From contig FR903076.1 in assembly GCA_000438195.1 (NCBI GenBank), positions 37,754 through 101,753 on the forward strand: DNA of 64,000 nucleotides, written 5' to 3'. The position numbers and the translations under genes are program-made. This stretch comes from Mycoplasma sp. CAG:776. GTDB lineage: Bacteria; Bacillota_I; Bacilli_A; RF39; UBA660. How positions within the stretch are numbered: position 1 is the first letter of the stretch; each line of letters starts with the position of its first letter. This document shows positions 44,516 to 52,757 of this stretch, one piece after another. A model generated the notes under the pieces. The model saw only the letters and a program-made list of their open reading frames with translations. It ran no database searches and was not told the DNA's origin.

Positions 44516-45590
44516 ATGGAAAATAAAGAATTACAATTAGAACTTGAAATTTTAGAAAATAAAGTTTTGGATTTAGGGAGGTCTCTTTGACACAAAAAAA
44601 TTAGAAGATGAACAAGCTAGATTGAAAGCTATTGTTAATCAAGATAATTTTTGGAGTGATATTTCCTTTGCCAATAAGACTTATCAACAATTAAAAAACA
44701 TTCAAAAAAACTTGAAAAATTACTATGATTTATTAGATCAAATTCATATTTTGTTAGAGTTAGTTAAATTAGAAGAAAATATTCAAGTAGAAGATATAGA
44801 AAATATTAAAAGAGAAGTAGAAGAGTTAGAAATTGATACCTTACTTAGTGGAGAATATGATTCTTTTAATTGTTATTTAGAAATTCATCCTGGGGCTGGA
44901 GGTACAGAGTCTTGTGATTGGGCTAGTATGTTACTTAGAATGTATGAAAGATTTTTAGAAAAAAATCAGTATAAATATCAAGTAATTGATTATCAAGATG
45001 GGGATGAAGCGGGTATAAAAAGTGTTACTCTTCATATTGAAGGAGAATATGCTTATGGATATTTAAAAGAAGAAACTGGAGTTCATCGTTTGGTTAGAAT
45101 TAGTCCTTTTGATTCTAATAAAAGAAGACATACTTCTTTTGCTTCTGTTACTGTAACACCAGAATTTGATAATACAATTTCTGTTGATATAAAAGATGAA
45201 GATTTGAAAATTGATGTTTATCATTCTAGTGGTGCTGGAGGACAATCTGTTAATACAAGTAATTCAGCAGTTAGAATTACTCATTTGCCAACAAAAACAG
45301 TTGTTACCTGTCAGACTGAACGCAGTCAATTACGTAATAAAGAAATCGCTATGCAACTTTTAAAAAATAAACTTTATCAACAAAAATTAGAAGAACAAGA
45401 AAAAATAAAAAAAGAAGTTAGTGGAGATGTTAGTAACATAGATTTTGGTAGTCAAATTAGAAGTTATATTTTAGAACCATATAAGTTGGTGAAAGATCAT
45501 CGCTCTAAATTTGAATCTACTGATCCTTTTAAAGTTTTAGATGGTGATATTATGCCTTTTATTAAAAGTTCTTTACAATTAAAAAAATAA
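44516..45590 (+). CDS. prfB: Peptide chain release factor 2 (programmed +1 frameshift)
   Basis: Encoded as 44516-44587 joined to 44589-45590, 357 residues. The first 24 codons end in CTT followed by an in-frame TGA (44588-44590); reading resumes one base later with GAC (DTKKLEDEQ). The class I RF core has HPGAGGTESCDWASML, the GGQ loop GAGGQSVNTSNSAVR, and the SPF stop-recognition tripeptide in RISPFDS. RF2 decodes UGA and UAA; low RF2 increases frameshifting and thus RF2 synthesis. This shows UGA is a real stop codon in this organism. Confidence 0.97.
44575..44591 (+). promoter_or_regulatory. prfB frameshift signal
   Basis: Internal Shine-Dalgarno AGGGAGG (44575-44581), then TCT CTT TGA C (44582-44591). 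It is the classical layout: SD close to the CTT slippery codon, stop TGA followed by C. Confidence 0.95.
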
Positions 45591-45610
45591 TGCTTTTTAG
45601 CATTTTTTTT
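45589..45610 (+). terminator. prfB terminator
   Basis: AATGCT-tttt-AGCATT followed by T-run; it overlaps the stop of the converging xre gene. Confidence 0.8.
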
Positions 45611-46001
45611 CTTGGAATTTTATTTTATATTTATGACAATTTGGACATGTAAAGTTAAGTTCTTTTTCTTGCTTACAAATTTCTTTTAAAAATTTTCCTA
45701 TTTCTTTTGGGATATCCACATTATATTTACAATTTTCACATATTAATTTATATTTTGGTATTTGTATTTCTTTTCTATCTGGTAATAAGTTATAAACAGA
45801 AGTATTTAAAGTATTAGCAATATTATATAAAGTGTGAATAGAAAAAGATTGATAAGTATTACTTTCAATATTAGCTATAAAAGATAAAGAATAATTGGTT
45901 AAACTTGCTAATTCTTCTTGAGTTATGCCTTTTTTTCTTCTTTCTTTTTTTATTAATTTTCCTATTTCATTATAAATGATTTCATTGTTCATAATTATCA
46001 C
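45597..46001 (-). CDS. Xre regulator with C-terminal zinc ribbon (1)
   Basis: A 134-residue protein. N-terminal HTH (RRKKGITQEELASLTNYSLS, FIANIESNTY) and a C-terminal part with two Cys pairs, CENC (about residue 90) and CPNC (about 119) with a terminal KKC, that may bind zinc. Paralogue of the next gene (46037-46477), 35 bases apart on the same strand. They lie upstream of surface gene C and diverge from it. Start either at the first Met or at the fourth (MNNEIIYNEI). Confidence 0.72.
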   Translation of the reverse strand: MIIMNNEIIYNEIGKLIKKERRKKGITQEELASLTNYSLSFIANIESNTYQSFSIHTLYNIANTLNTSVYNLLPDRKEIQIPKYKLICENCKYNVDIPKEIGKFLKEICKQEKELNFTCPNCHKYKIKFQEKKC

Positions 46002-46036
46002 ATTTTTATCTTATCATAAGAATTATGCGAAAATTG

Positions 46037-46477
46037 TCATATCTTGTTTTGATTGTTCACTTTTTCAGGAATCATTTTTTGTCCACATTTAGGACAGGTA
46101 AAAGTAGGATATAATTCTTTGGATTTACTAACATTATAAATAAAATCAAAGACTTCTACTATTTCTAGAGGTAATTCTAATTCATGATGGCAGTTTAAAC
46201 AAATATATTTTTCGCTTTTGGGAAAATCTGTTCCTAAATTGTTTGAATCATAACATAATTCATAAAGACTAACTCCTAAGGCAGTAGCAATACGCCATAA
46301 GGCACCTAATGAGAAAGTTTGATGGGTGTTACTTTCAATGTTAGCAATGAAAGATGGAGAATAGTTTACTAGTTCGGCTAGTGCATCTTGAGTTAACCCT
46401 TTCATTTTTCGATACTTCTTTATATTTTTACCAACAAAACCATATACATAGTTTTCGTCGTTTCTGTTAAACCTCAT
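46037..46477 (-). CDS. Xre regulator with C-terminal zinc ribbon (2)
   Basis: A 146-residue protein, with ATG at 46477 after GGTGG. The HTH region KKYRKMKGLTQDALAELVNYS, FIANIESNTHQTF is nearly the same as in its neighbour, showing a tandem duplication. The C-terminal part has CLNC and CPKC pairs about 35 residues apart. It diverges from surface gene C, with the 23-bp tandem repeats between them. Confidence 0.75.
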   Translation of the reverse strand: MRFNRNDENYVYGFVGKNIKKYRKMKGLTQDALAELVNYSPSFIANIESNTHQTFSLGALWRIATALGVSLYELCYDSNNLGTDFPKSEKYICLNCHHELELPLEIVEVFDFIYNVSKSKELYPTFTCPKCGQKMIPEKVNNQNKI

Positions 46478-46542
46478 GATACTACCACCTACTGCATACA
46501 CTTCTATTATAATTTCTTATGTTTTATAAGTTACTAACATTT

Positions 46543-46595
46543 ATGGTAGAATTTTTTGTAAAACTTCTATAAATGGTAGACTTTTTTCTAAAACT
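46543..46595 (+). repeat. Tandem 23-bp direct repeat upstream of surface gene C
   Basis: Copy 1 46543-46565 and copy 2 46573-46595 share ATGGTAGA, TTTTTT and TAAAACT with two mismatches. Start-to-start spacing is 30 bp, about three helical turns. It lies between the divergent xre gene and gene C and just upstream of a possible -10, so it is a good operator candidate for the Xre pair. Confidence 0.65.
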
Positions 46596-46650
46596 ATGAT
46601 ATATTTATCTAGAATAAAGGAGTGGATAAGTATGGAATGGGTGGAAAATT

Positions 46651-47949
46651 ATGGAATTTGAAGTTTTGCACCGAAGCAAAAAGAAAAAGTTTTTGATTGC
46701 AGGGTGTTTTCTGGTTGCTATTTTAGTAGCAGTTGCTGTTGGTTTTACTTTTGCTAAGTATAAAGTAACGGCTAGTATTCCTTTAGCATCGGGAACTATT
46801 AATTATGTTCCTTATGACTTTAGTGTTCTTGCTATGTATCAACTTAATGAAGATGGTGGATATGATGCAATTAGTAAAATGCCAAGTGGAGATTTTACTA
46901 TTAATACAGAAAAAAGTTATTGCACAGTAGATGGTAGTAAAGATACTAATGCTAAGCTTGAAACAATTGATGGAAATCATACAATAGCTAACCTACAAGT
47001 AGGTTCTAAATGTTATCTTTACTTTGATGCTGATCTTGGTGGCAATGCTGGAGAAGAAATTCTTGCGCATTATAAAACGATCAAAACAAGAAGTTTACCG
47101 TTTACGACTAGTACAACTGTAACAGATACGACAACAGGAACAATTTACAAAGCTCAAGATGATTGGGGAGATACGTATTATTTTGCAGGAAATCCACAAG
47201 ATAACTGGGTAAAGTTTGCAGGATACTACTGGCGAATTGTAAGAATCAATGGAGATGGAAGTATCCGGTTAATCTATAATGGAACAAGTACCGCGACAAC
47301 AGGGACAAGTACGATGATTAGTGGTTCGCAAGCATTTAACTCAAGTCGTAATCGAAGTGAATATGTAGGATATATGTATACAACAAATGAGCAACATGGA
47401 AATACAACAAATAGCGATATTAAAACAGTAGTAGATACATGGTATAATAATAATCTTAAAAGTCAAGAAAGTAAAATCAGTAAAGAAGCAGGATTTTGTG
47501 GAGAGAGAGAAATGGCGAGTGGAACATCATGGGATAGTCAACCGAGTAATACCATTTATTATGCAGCAAGAGAAAGATTAGATACAAATAACAAACCAAC
47601 ATTAAAATGTAGTAATAGTGCAGATTTATATACAGTAAATGAAAGTAGTAAAGGGAATCATGCCTTAAGTAACCCAATAGGACTCATCACGGCGGATGAA
47701 ATAGCAATGGCTGGAGGAGTATATGGAAGTAATAATAGTAGTTATTACTTATACACAGGACAAAAATATTGGACCATGTCACCGTTTAACTTTATTGGCA
47801 ATGCTATCGTGTTCTATGTGTATTCGAATGGCAGCCTCAGCAACAACAACGTACCTCGTGCGAACGGTGTGCGCCCAGTAATTAATATAGCAAGTGATGT
47901 GAAAGTTACAGGCAGTGGTACTAGTGATGATCCATATGTTGTAATTTGA
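46651..47949 (+). CDS. Membrane-anchored surface protein with C-terminal variable cassette (paralogue C)
   Basis: A 432-residue intact paralogue of A. Membrane span about residues 12-31, AKYKVTASIPLASGTINYV, a Thr-rich stretch, then AQDDWGDTYYFAG, WVKFAGYYWRIVRINGDG, EAGFCGEREM, GLITADEIAMAGG, YWTMSP, the variable cassette (47781-47865) and GVRPVINIASD. Compared with A, fixed codons in the cassette are identical at base level, whereas upstream homologous codons often differ synonymously. The cassette contains AAC AAC AAC and other AAC codons. It diverges from the twin Xre regulators. Probable surface location, C-terminus outside. Confidence 0.72.
   Translation: MEFEVLHRSKKKKFLIAGCFLVAILVAVAVGFTFAKYKVTASIPLASGTINYVPYDFSVLAMYQLNEDGGYDAISKMPSGDFTINTEKSYCTVDGSKDTNAKLETIDGNHTIANLQVGSKCYLYFDADLGGNAGEEILAHYKTIKTRSLPFTTSTTVTDTTTGTIYKAQDDWGDTYYFAGNPQDNWVKFAGYYWRIVRINGDGSIRLIYNGTSTATTGTSTMISGSQAFNSSRNRSEYVGYMYTTNEQHGNTTNSDIKTVVDTWYNNNLKSQESKISKEAGFCGEREMASGTSWDSQPSNTIYYAARERLDTNNKPTLKCSNSADLYTVNESSKGNHALSNPIGLITADEIAMAGGVYGSNNSSYYLYTGQKYWTMSPFNFIGNAIVFYVYSNGSLSNNNVPRANGVRPVINIASDVKVTGSGTSDDPYVVI
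47767..47886 (+). other. Variable cassette of paralogue C
   Basis: Starts with TATTGGACCATGTC (47767-47780); ends with the 21-base block beginning GGTGTGCGCC (47866-47886). The 85 bases between contain the runs GTG TTC TAT GTG, TCG AAT GGC, CTC AGC shared with A and freely different codons elsewhere. Confidence 0.6.
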
Positions 47950-48014
47950 AATTAAATTTATCTTGCCTATGTTGCTTTTTCCTTTACACATGGGCAAGTA
48001 TAATACATTTAGTG

Positions 48015-48050
48015 AGTGAAGTCTTCAACACAACTTCACTCTAATTTTTT
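48015..48050 (+). terminator. Terminator of surface gene C
   Basis: AGTGAAGT / ACTTCACT followed by TCTAATTTTTT. A weaker hairpin (CTTGCCTATGT ... ACATGGGCAAG, 47962-47998) precedes it. Confidence 0.7.
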
Positions 48051-48052
48051 GC

Positions 48053-48153
48053 AAAAAAAATGAAGCTGCCCCCTGAAGACAGCTTCTTAAAAGAATAAAA
48101 AGGGGTTGACTAGTGTGATACTAGCACCAATTCGCCTGTTAAGTGAATTGGTG
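48053..48153 (-). ncRNA. Candidate small RNA, about 100 nt
   Basis: A promoter (48160-48188) and a strong terminator (GAAGCTG / CAGCTTC, 48062-48086, followed by T8 on the minus strand) frame a 100-nt interval. The RNA would have two hairpins: CACCAATTC / GAATTGGTG near its 5' end, and CTAGT / ACTAG. It has no ORF with an RBS. It is complementary to the start and first half of a 28-codon ORF on the + strand (48115-48201). Antisense control of a small toxin mRNA is the obvious model but not proven. Confidence 0.7.
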
Positions 48154-48201
48154 ATTGTTATATTAAAGGATAAATGGAATTTTGTCAACTACTTTTTATG
48201 A
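48115..48201 (+). CDS. 28-residue hydrophobic small protein, possible Fst-like toxin
   Basis: GTG at 48115, with AAAGGGG 9 bases upstream, to TGA at 48199-48201. The product begins with ILAPIRLLSELVIVIL and ends in KDKWNFVNYFL: one short hydrophobic helix with Ala-Pro-Ile near the N-terminus and a Trp about 15 residues later. Fst/Ldr-type type I toxins have the same plan (API.xG, hydrophobic, W). No good promoter is seen on the + strand, so expression is uncertain. Confidence 0.3.
   Translation: MILAPIRLLSELVIVILKDKWNFVNYFL
48160..48188 (-). promoter_or_regulatory. Near-consensus sigma-A promoter of antisense sRNA
   Basis: Minus strand: TTGACA (complement of 48183-48188), exactly 17 bp, TAATAT (complement of 48160-48165). 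Expected start near 48153. Confidence 0.8.
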
Positions 48202-48275
48202 ATTTTTAAAAAAAATTTTAAATTAATTTACAAAGAAGATTTAGTTTGTTAAAATTATAATGGTAGGTGTTAAAG

Positions 48276-49898
48276 ATGATTATAAAAAAACCATATGCCT
48301 TTATTATAAAACATTTTAGATTAATTCATTTACTATTATTAATTCCGATGTTTTATTTAGTAACTCAAACAAAAGAGATTATTACTTTTTTTAGTGAATA
48401 TGTAGCGAATGATTATACTTTAGCATCATCAACCGATGTTTTATCATCATTAGCAAGCAATTACATAAATATATTTATGTATATAGCTGTCATTGTTATC
48501 ATGATTGTTTTAATCTTTTTAACCATAGTATTACAACGAAAAGAAAAACCAACAAAATTCTATAATATAAGTATAGTGTATTATTTAGTGCTCTTCATTT
48601 TAATTACAGTAAACTTTGCTATCTTTAAAGCGATAGAAAATGATACTTTAGATCCAGTATTTGCAAGATTAATTAGAGATCTAGCAATGTTAATTCATTA
48701 TAGCCAGTATATTTTTATTATTTATACTGGAATTAGAGGAATTGGCTTTAATATTAAAAAATTTGATTTTAAAAGTGATTTATCGGAATTAGAAATTAGT
48801 ACAGAAGATAATGAAGAAATTGAGTTTTTAATTGGGATTGATTCTGATAAAGCGAAAAGAACTATGCGTCGTTTTCTAAGAGAAACAAAATATTATTATA
48901 AAGAAAATAAATTTATTTTCATAATGATTTTTATTATTTTAATTGGCGTAGCAGGAACTCTTCTGTATATGAATGAAGAAGTATATCAAAGAGTATATAA
49001 AGAAAATGATAATATAGCATCTGGTTATTTAAATTTTAAAATAAAAGATAGTTTTATATCTAATTTAAGTAAAAATGGAAAAGTATTAAATAAAGATAAA
49101 TATTATGTAATACTTGAATTAGAAATAACAAATCGTTATCGTGAAGATCATGAGTTTAATTATGTTAATTTAGAATTAACGATAAATAATAAATATGTTT
49201 TACCAGATTTATCAATTGCCCATTATTTTAATGATTATGGAACTCCTTATAGTGGCACTTATATAAAAGGAAATACTAGTAATGATTATATATTAGTTTA
49301 TGAAATTGATAAAAATTTAATTAATCAAGACTTTTTAATAACAGTATATTCTCATTATGATGGTAGTGTAGGAGGAATAGGGACAGTAAACCATCGTATC
49401 AGTTTAGATCCTACTTTAATTGATGAAAATATTATTTCAAATAATGTTAGTTTAGGAACAAACATTAATTTATCTAATACAAACCTTGGAAACTCTGAGT
49501 TCGTAATTTTAGATTATGAATTTACAAGACGTTATGAGTACACTTATGATTATTGTCTAAATTCTAATAAATGTATTCCTTCAACCGGAATAGTGTCTAT
49601 TGACTATACATCAGATGGTACTAATAAGACTCTTTTAGTACTAGATTATGATTTATCATTAGACGAAGAAATTCCATACATGAATGTAAAAAAGTCATTT
49701 AAATCTGTATTTGAAGATTATACAGAAATAATTTATCAATTAAATGGTAAAACATACAGTTATAAAGTAACTCTAGCCAATCCAACTTCATATGATGAAA
49801 AAGCCATTATAAAAGTTCCGAGTGAAATAGAAAATGCTGATCGTGTAGAATTGGTTTTAACAATCAGAAATATATCTTATCGTATAAGATTAATATAA
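48276..49898 (+). CDS. Membrane protein, unknown
   Basis: A 540-residue protein; ATG at 48276 after GGTAGGTG. Five hydrophobic segments: about residues 15-32, 66-86, 103-121, 140-158 and 213-233. The C-terminal 300 residues are outside and built of beta-type repeats with two related parts (DKYYVILELEITNRY and NSEFVILDYEFTRRYEY), an arrangement suggesting tandem immunoglobulin-like or DUF4352-like domains. One external Cys pair (CLNSNKC) may form a disulphide. I do not recognise the family. It lies between the sRNA locus and a Rel-like gene and appears monocistronic. Confidence 0.6.
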   Translation: MIIKKPYAFIIKHFRLIHLLLLIPMFYLVTQTKEIITFFSEYVANDYTLASSTDVLSSLASNYINIFMYIAVIVIMIVLIFLTIVLQRKEKPTKFYNISIVYYLVLFILITVNFAIFKAIENDTLDPVFARLIRDLAMLIHYSQYIFIIYTGIRGIGFNIKKFDFKSDLSELEISTEDNEEIEFLIGIDSDKAKRTMRRFLRETKYYYKENKFIFIMIFIILIGVAGTLLYMNEEVYQRVYKENDNIASGYLNFKIKDSFISNLSKNGKVLNKDKYYVILELEITNRYREDHEFNYVNLELTINNKYVLPDLSIAHYFNDYGTPYSGTYIKGNTSNDYILVYEIDKNLINQDFLITVYSHYDGSVGGIGTVNHRISLDPTLIDENIISNNVSLGTNINLSNTNLGNSEFVILDYEFTRRYEYTYDYCLNSNKCIPSTGIVSIDYTSDGTNKTLLVLDYDLSLDEEIPYMNVKKSFKSVFEDYTEIIYQLNGKTYSYKVTLANPTSYDEKAIIKVPSEIENADRVELVLTIRNISYRIRLI

Positions 49899-49966
49899 AA
49901 TAAAATTGACAATTATTTACAATTTTGGTATGATAACCATAATTTCATTTTAAGGGGTGATGAGTT

Positions 49967-51412
49967 ATGGAATTTAAAAATAAAAAAAGAGCAAATCACA
50001 CTGAAATTTATGAAGAACTGTTAAAAGAAGTACAAAAACATTTTAATGATCAAGAAATCCTTTTAATAAAAAAAGCCTATTTAATGGCTAAAGATTTGCA
50101 TAGAGGGCAAAAACGAAATAGTGGCGAACCATATATAATTCATCCAGTATATGTAGCCTATATTTTATTAACAGAGATGCATCTATATGATGTTGATAGT
50201 ATTATTGCAGCACTTTTACATGATACGATGGAAGATTGTGGAATTAACTTTGAGTTTTTAGAAAGCCATTTTAACTTAAATGTAGCTAAACTAGTGGAGG
50301 GCGTAAGTAAACTAAAAAAAGCTCAATTTTCTACTAGAGAAGAAAGAGAAGAATATAATAATTACTTATTATTAAAAAGCATTTTAGATGATTATCGAGA
50401 AATATATATTAAATTAGCTGATCGCTTGCATAATATGCGAACTCTTGACTATAAAACAGAAACTAAAAGAAGAGAAAAAAGTGCCGAAACCTTAAGATTT
50501 TTCGTTCCTTTAGCAGTACATGTAGGAGCTAATACTGTAAAAAATGAATTAGCTGACACTTCATTTAAATATTTAAGTAAGAGAAATTATCGAGAAATAA
50601 AAGGAATGAAAGAAGATTACCTAGTAAAGCATTTATCTATTATTGAAGAAATATTAGGGTATTTAAAATGTTTACTAACAGATAGAGAAATAGATCTTGA
50701 TGTTCGTCCACATGTTATGAATAATTTTGCCATTTATCAAGGACTAAATCAAAACAAAAAAATCTCTCTTTTACCAAATTTAATTTCTTTTGATATTACA
50801 GCTGATACAGAAGAGGAAATTAGAATAATAGAAAAAAGAATAAAAGCAAAATTTAATGTAATGGAAGAGTATACCAGAGATTTTATAAATCATCCAAGAA
50901 ATAATGGATATCAAGCTTTACACTTGTCAATAAGAGGACATAAAGGAATTCCATATCAAATTCGTATTTTTACACCTCAAATGGCTTTAGTAAATAATTT
51001 TGGATTTGCCGCTTTATTACAACTTAATCCTACTAAAACTATTGAAGAAATTCAAAGAGAATTAATAAAAGATAACGAATTTTTTCAAGTATTAAGTAAA
51101 AATTCACAACGATACAATAAACCCTTTGATTTAATTGATAAATCTGTAAGAGAATTACTTTCTGATAAGATAAAAGTGTATGTAGCAAATGGGGCTGAAT
51201 ATTATTTGCCATCTACCTCAACTGTAGCTGATTTAGCTGATAAAATTCATTCTAAATTAAAGCATGAAGCAGTTGGCGCTTTAGTAAATGGCGTAGAAGT
51301 AAATTTAAGTTTTCCTCTAAAAGAAAATGATCAAGTAATCATTTTAACAAAGGAATATTCATCAAAATTATCTGTAAAAGAAGAAAGTAAAAAACTAATT
51401 TTAGAAAAATGA
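49967..51412 (+). CDS. RelA/SpoT-type (p)ppGpp enzyme without ACT domain
   Basis: A 481-residue protein. HD hydrolase domain (about 40-190): HRGQKRNSGEPYIIHPVYVA, ALLHDTMEDCG (metal HD) and KLADRLHNMRTL. Synthetase-like domain about 230-370, with NNGYQALHLSIRG; the surrounding catalytic residues are poorly conserved, so synthesis activity is uncertain. A TGS domain (about 395-460: IKVYVANGAEYYLP) closes the protein. Full-length Rel is about 730 residues with zinc-finger and ACT domains, both missing here. Either a hydrolase-biased short Rel or a divergent Rel. Strong RBS AAGGGGTGATG. Confidence 0.82.
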   Translation: MEFKNKKRANHTEIYEELLKEVQKHFNDQEILLIKKAYLMAKDLHRGQKRNSGEPYIIHPVYVAYILLTEMHLYDVDSIIAALLHDTMEDCGINFEFLESHFNLNVAKLVEGVSKLKKAQFSTREEREEYNNYLLLKSILDDYREIYIKLADRLHNMRTLDYKTETKRREKSAETLRFFVPLAVHVGANTVKNELADTSFKYLSKRNYREIKGMKEDYLVKHLSIIEEILGYLKCLLTDREIDLDVRPHVMNNFAIYQGLNQNKKISLLPNLISFDITADTEEEIRIIEKRIKAKFNVMEEYTRDFINHPRNNGYQALHLSIRGHKGIPYQIRIFTPQMALVNNFGFAALLQLNPTKTIEEIQRELIKDNEFFQVLSKNSQRYNKPFDLIDKSVRELLSDKIKVYVANGAEYYLPSTSTVADLADKIHSKLKHEAVGALVNGVEVNLSFPLKENDQVIILTKEYSSKLSVKEESKKLILEK

Positions 51413-51416
51413 ATAC

Positions 51417-51441
51417 ATTCCAATAAACTTGGAATTTTTTT
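51417..51441 (+). terminator. Terminator of rel-like gene
   Basis: ATTCCAA-taaac-TTGGAAT plus T-run. Confidence 0.85.
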
Positions 51442-51503
51442 GTTAATATCTTGAAAAACCTCTAAAATTAAAGTATAATTAAAGAAAATAGTAGGAGGAA
51501 ACT

Positions 51504-52745
51504 ATGAGGAAGATTATTGCAAGTTTAGATATAGGAACTAGTTCAATTAAACTTATAGTTGGTGAGTTCATAAAAAATCGCCTCAATATTTTGTGTACCT
51601 CTGAAATTCCTAGTAAAGGAATAAGAAAAGGATTAGTATATCATCGTGATGAATTAATACCAGTATTAAAAGAAACATTTCATAAAGCAGAAGAAATGTT
51701 AGGGATTCCTATAAAAGAAGTAGTATTATCAATTCCTGCTTATTATACAGAAGCCCAAATGTCCGAAGGAACAAGTACGATAACAAATGAAGATCATGTA
51801 GTAACTTATCAAGATTTAATAAGAGCAATGCATGCCACAAGTTATAACAAAATAGGAGAAGATGAAGAATTAATATCTATTCTTCCGACTACTTATAAAG
51901 TAGATAATGATATTGTCAGAAATCCCATCAATATGATAGGAAATAAATTATCTTTAAAAGCAGTTTTAATTACCGCTCCCAAAAGTAGTGTCATAGATTT
52001 TTTAAAAGTACTAGAAACAATTGGGATTAAGGTAGTAGATGTAATAACATCATCTTTAGGAGATTATGCTTGTAATCGTATTAAAGACTTAGAAAATAAA
52101 GTAGGGGCTTTGATAAATATTGGAGAGGAAACAACCACTGTCTCAATTTTCAATAAAGGAATTTTAACTAGAGCCGAAGTGATTGAATTAGGGGGAGCAA
52201 ATATTGATAATGATATTGCTTATATATATAAAATAACTAAAAAAGATGCTCGAGAATTAAAAGAAAAAATTGGCCTTGCTTGTACAGATATGGCAAGAAG
52301 TGAAGAAAGAGTAACTTTAACGGATCGTCTAGGAGAAAATGTTTTGATAAATCAAAAAGATTTAAGTGAAATTATTGAAAGTAGACTAAAAGAAATACTA
52401 GATTTATCGAAAAAGCAAATAAACTTATTAACAAAAAAGGAAATTGAGTATATAATTGTAACCGGAGGGTCTAGCGAAATAGGAGATTTTCATAATTTAC
52501 TCGATAAAGTCTTTACTAAACCCACTATTCTTGGTAAAATAGATACTGTAGGTGCTAGAAATAACAAATTTAGTACTGCATTAGGAACCATTAAATATTA
52601 TAATGGTAGATTAAAATTAAAAAATAAAGAGTATTCCGTATTTAATTTAGATGAATTAGAGATATTAAGTGGGGTTCATAAAAAAGTAAGTATAAATGAA
52701 AATTCCATATTAGGAAAATTATTTGGATATTTTTTTGATAGTTAA
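51504..52745 (+). CDS. ftsA: Cell division protein FtsA
   Basis: A 413-residue actin-fold protein that anchors FtsZ to the membrane. It starts IIASLDIGTSSIKLIVGE (phosphate 1), has EVVLSIPAYYTEAQ, IINIGEETTTVSIF-like phosphate 2 (ALINIGEETTTVS), and YIIVTGGSSEIGD (adenosine). The C-terminal amphipathic helix is ILGKLFGYFFDS, the usual membrane-targeting tail. RBS AGGAGGA; 12 bases before ftsZ. Confidence 0.95.
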   Translation: MRKIIASLDIGTSSIKLIVGEFIKNRLNILCTSEIPSKGIRKGLVYHRDELIPVLKETFHKAEEMLGIPIKEVVLSIPAYYTEAQMSEGTSTITNEDHVVTYQDLIRAMHATSYNKIGEDEELISILPTTYKVDNDIVRNPINMIGNKLSLKAVLITAPKSSVIDFLKVLETIGIKVVDVITSSLGDYACNRIKDLENKVGALINIGEETTTVSIFNKGILTRAEVIELGGANIDNDIAYIYKITKKDARELKEKIGLACTDMARSEERVTLTDRLGENVLINQKDLSEIIESRLKEILDLSKKQINLLTKKEIEYIIVTGGSSEIGDFHNLLDKVFTKPTILGKIDTVGARNNKFSTALGTIKYYNGRLKLKNKEYSVFNLDELEILSGVHKKVSINENSILGKLFGYFFDS

Positions 52746-52757
52746 GGAGAGTGCAAT

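Noticed and set aside
47999..48004. TATAAT as a + strand promoter for the 28-codon ORF
   Set aside because: No -35 at a usable distance, and a terminator lies between it and the ORF.
48053..48201. CRISPR or tracrRNA-like element suggested by the hairpins
   Set aside because: No repeat-spacer pattern and no cas gene in the window.
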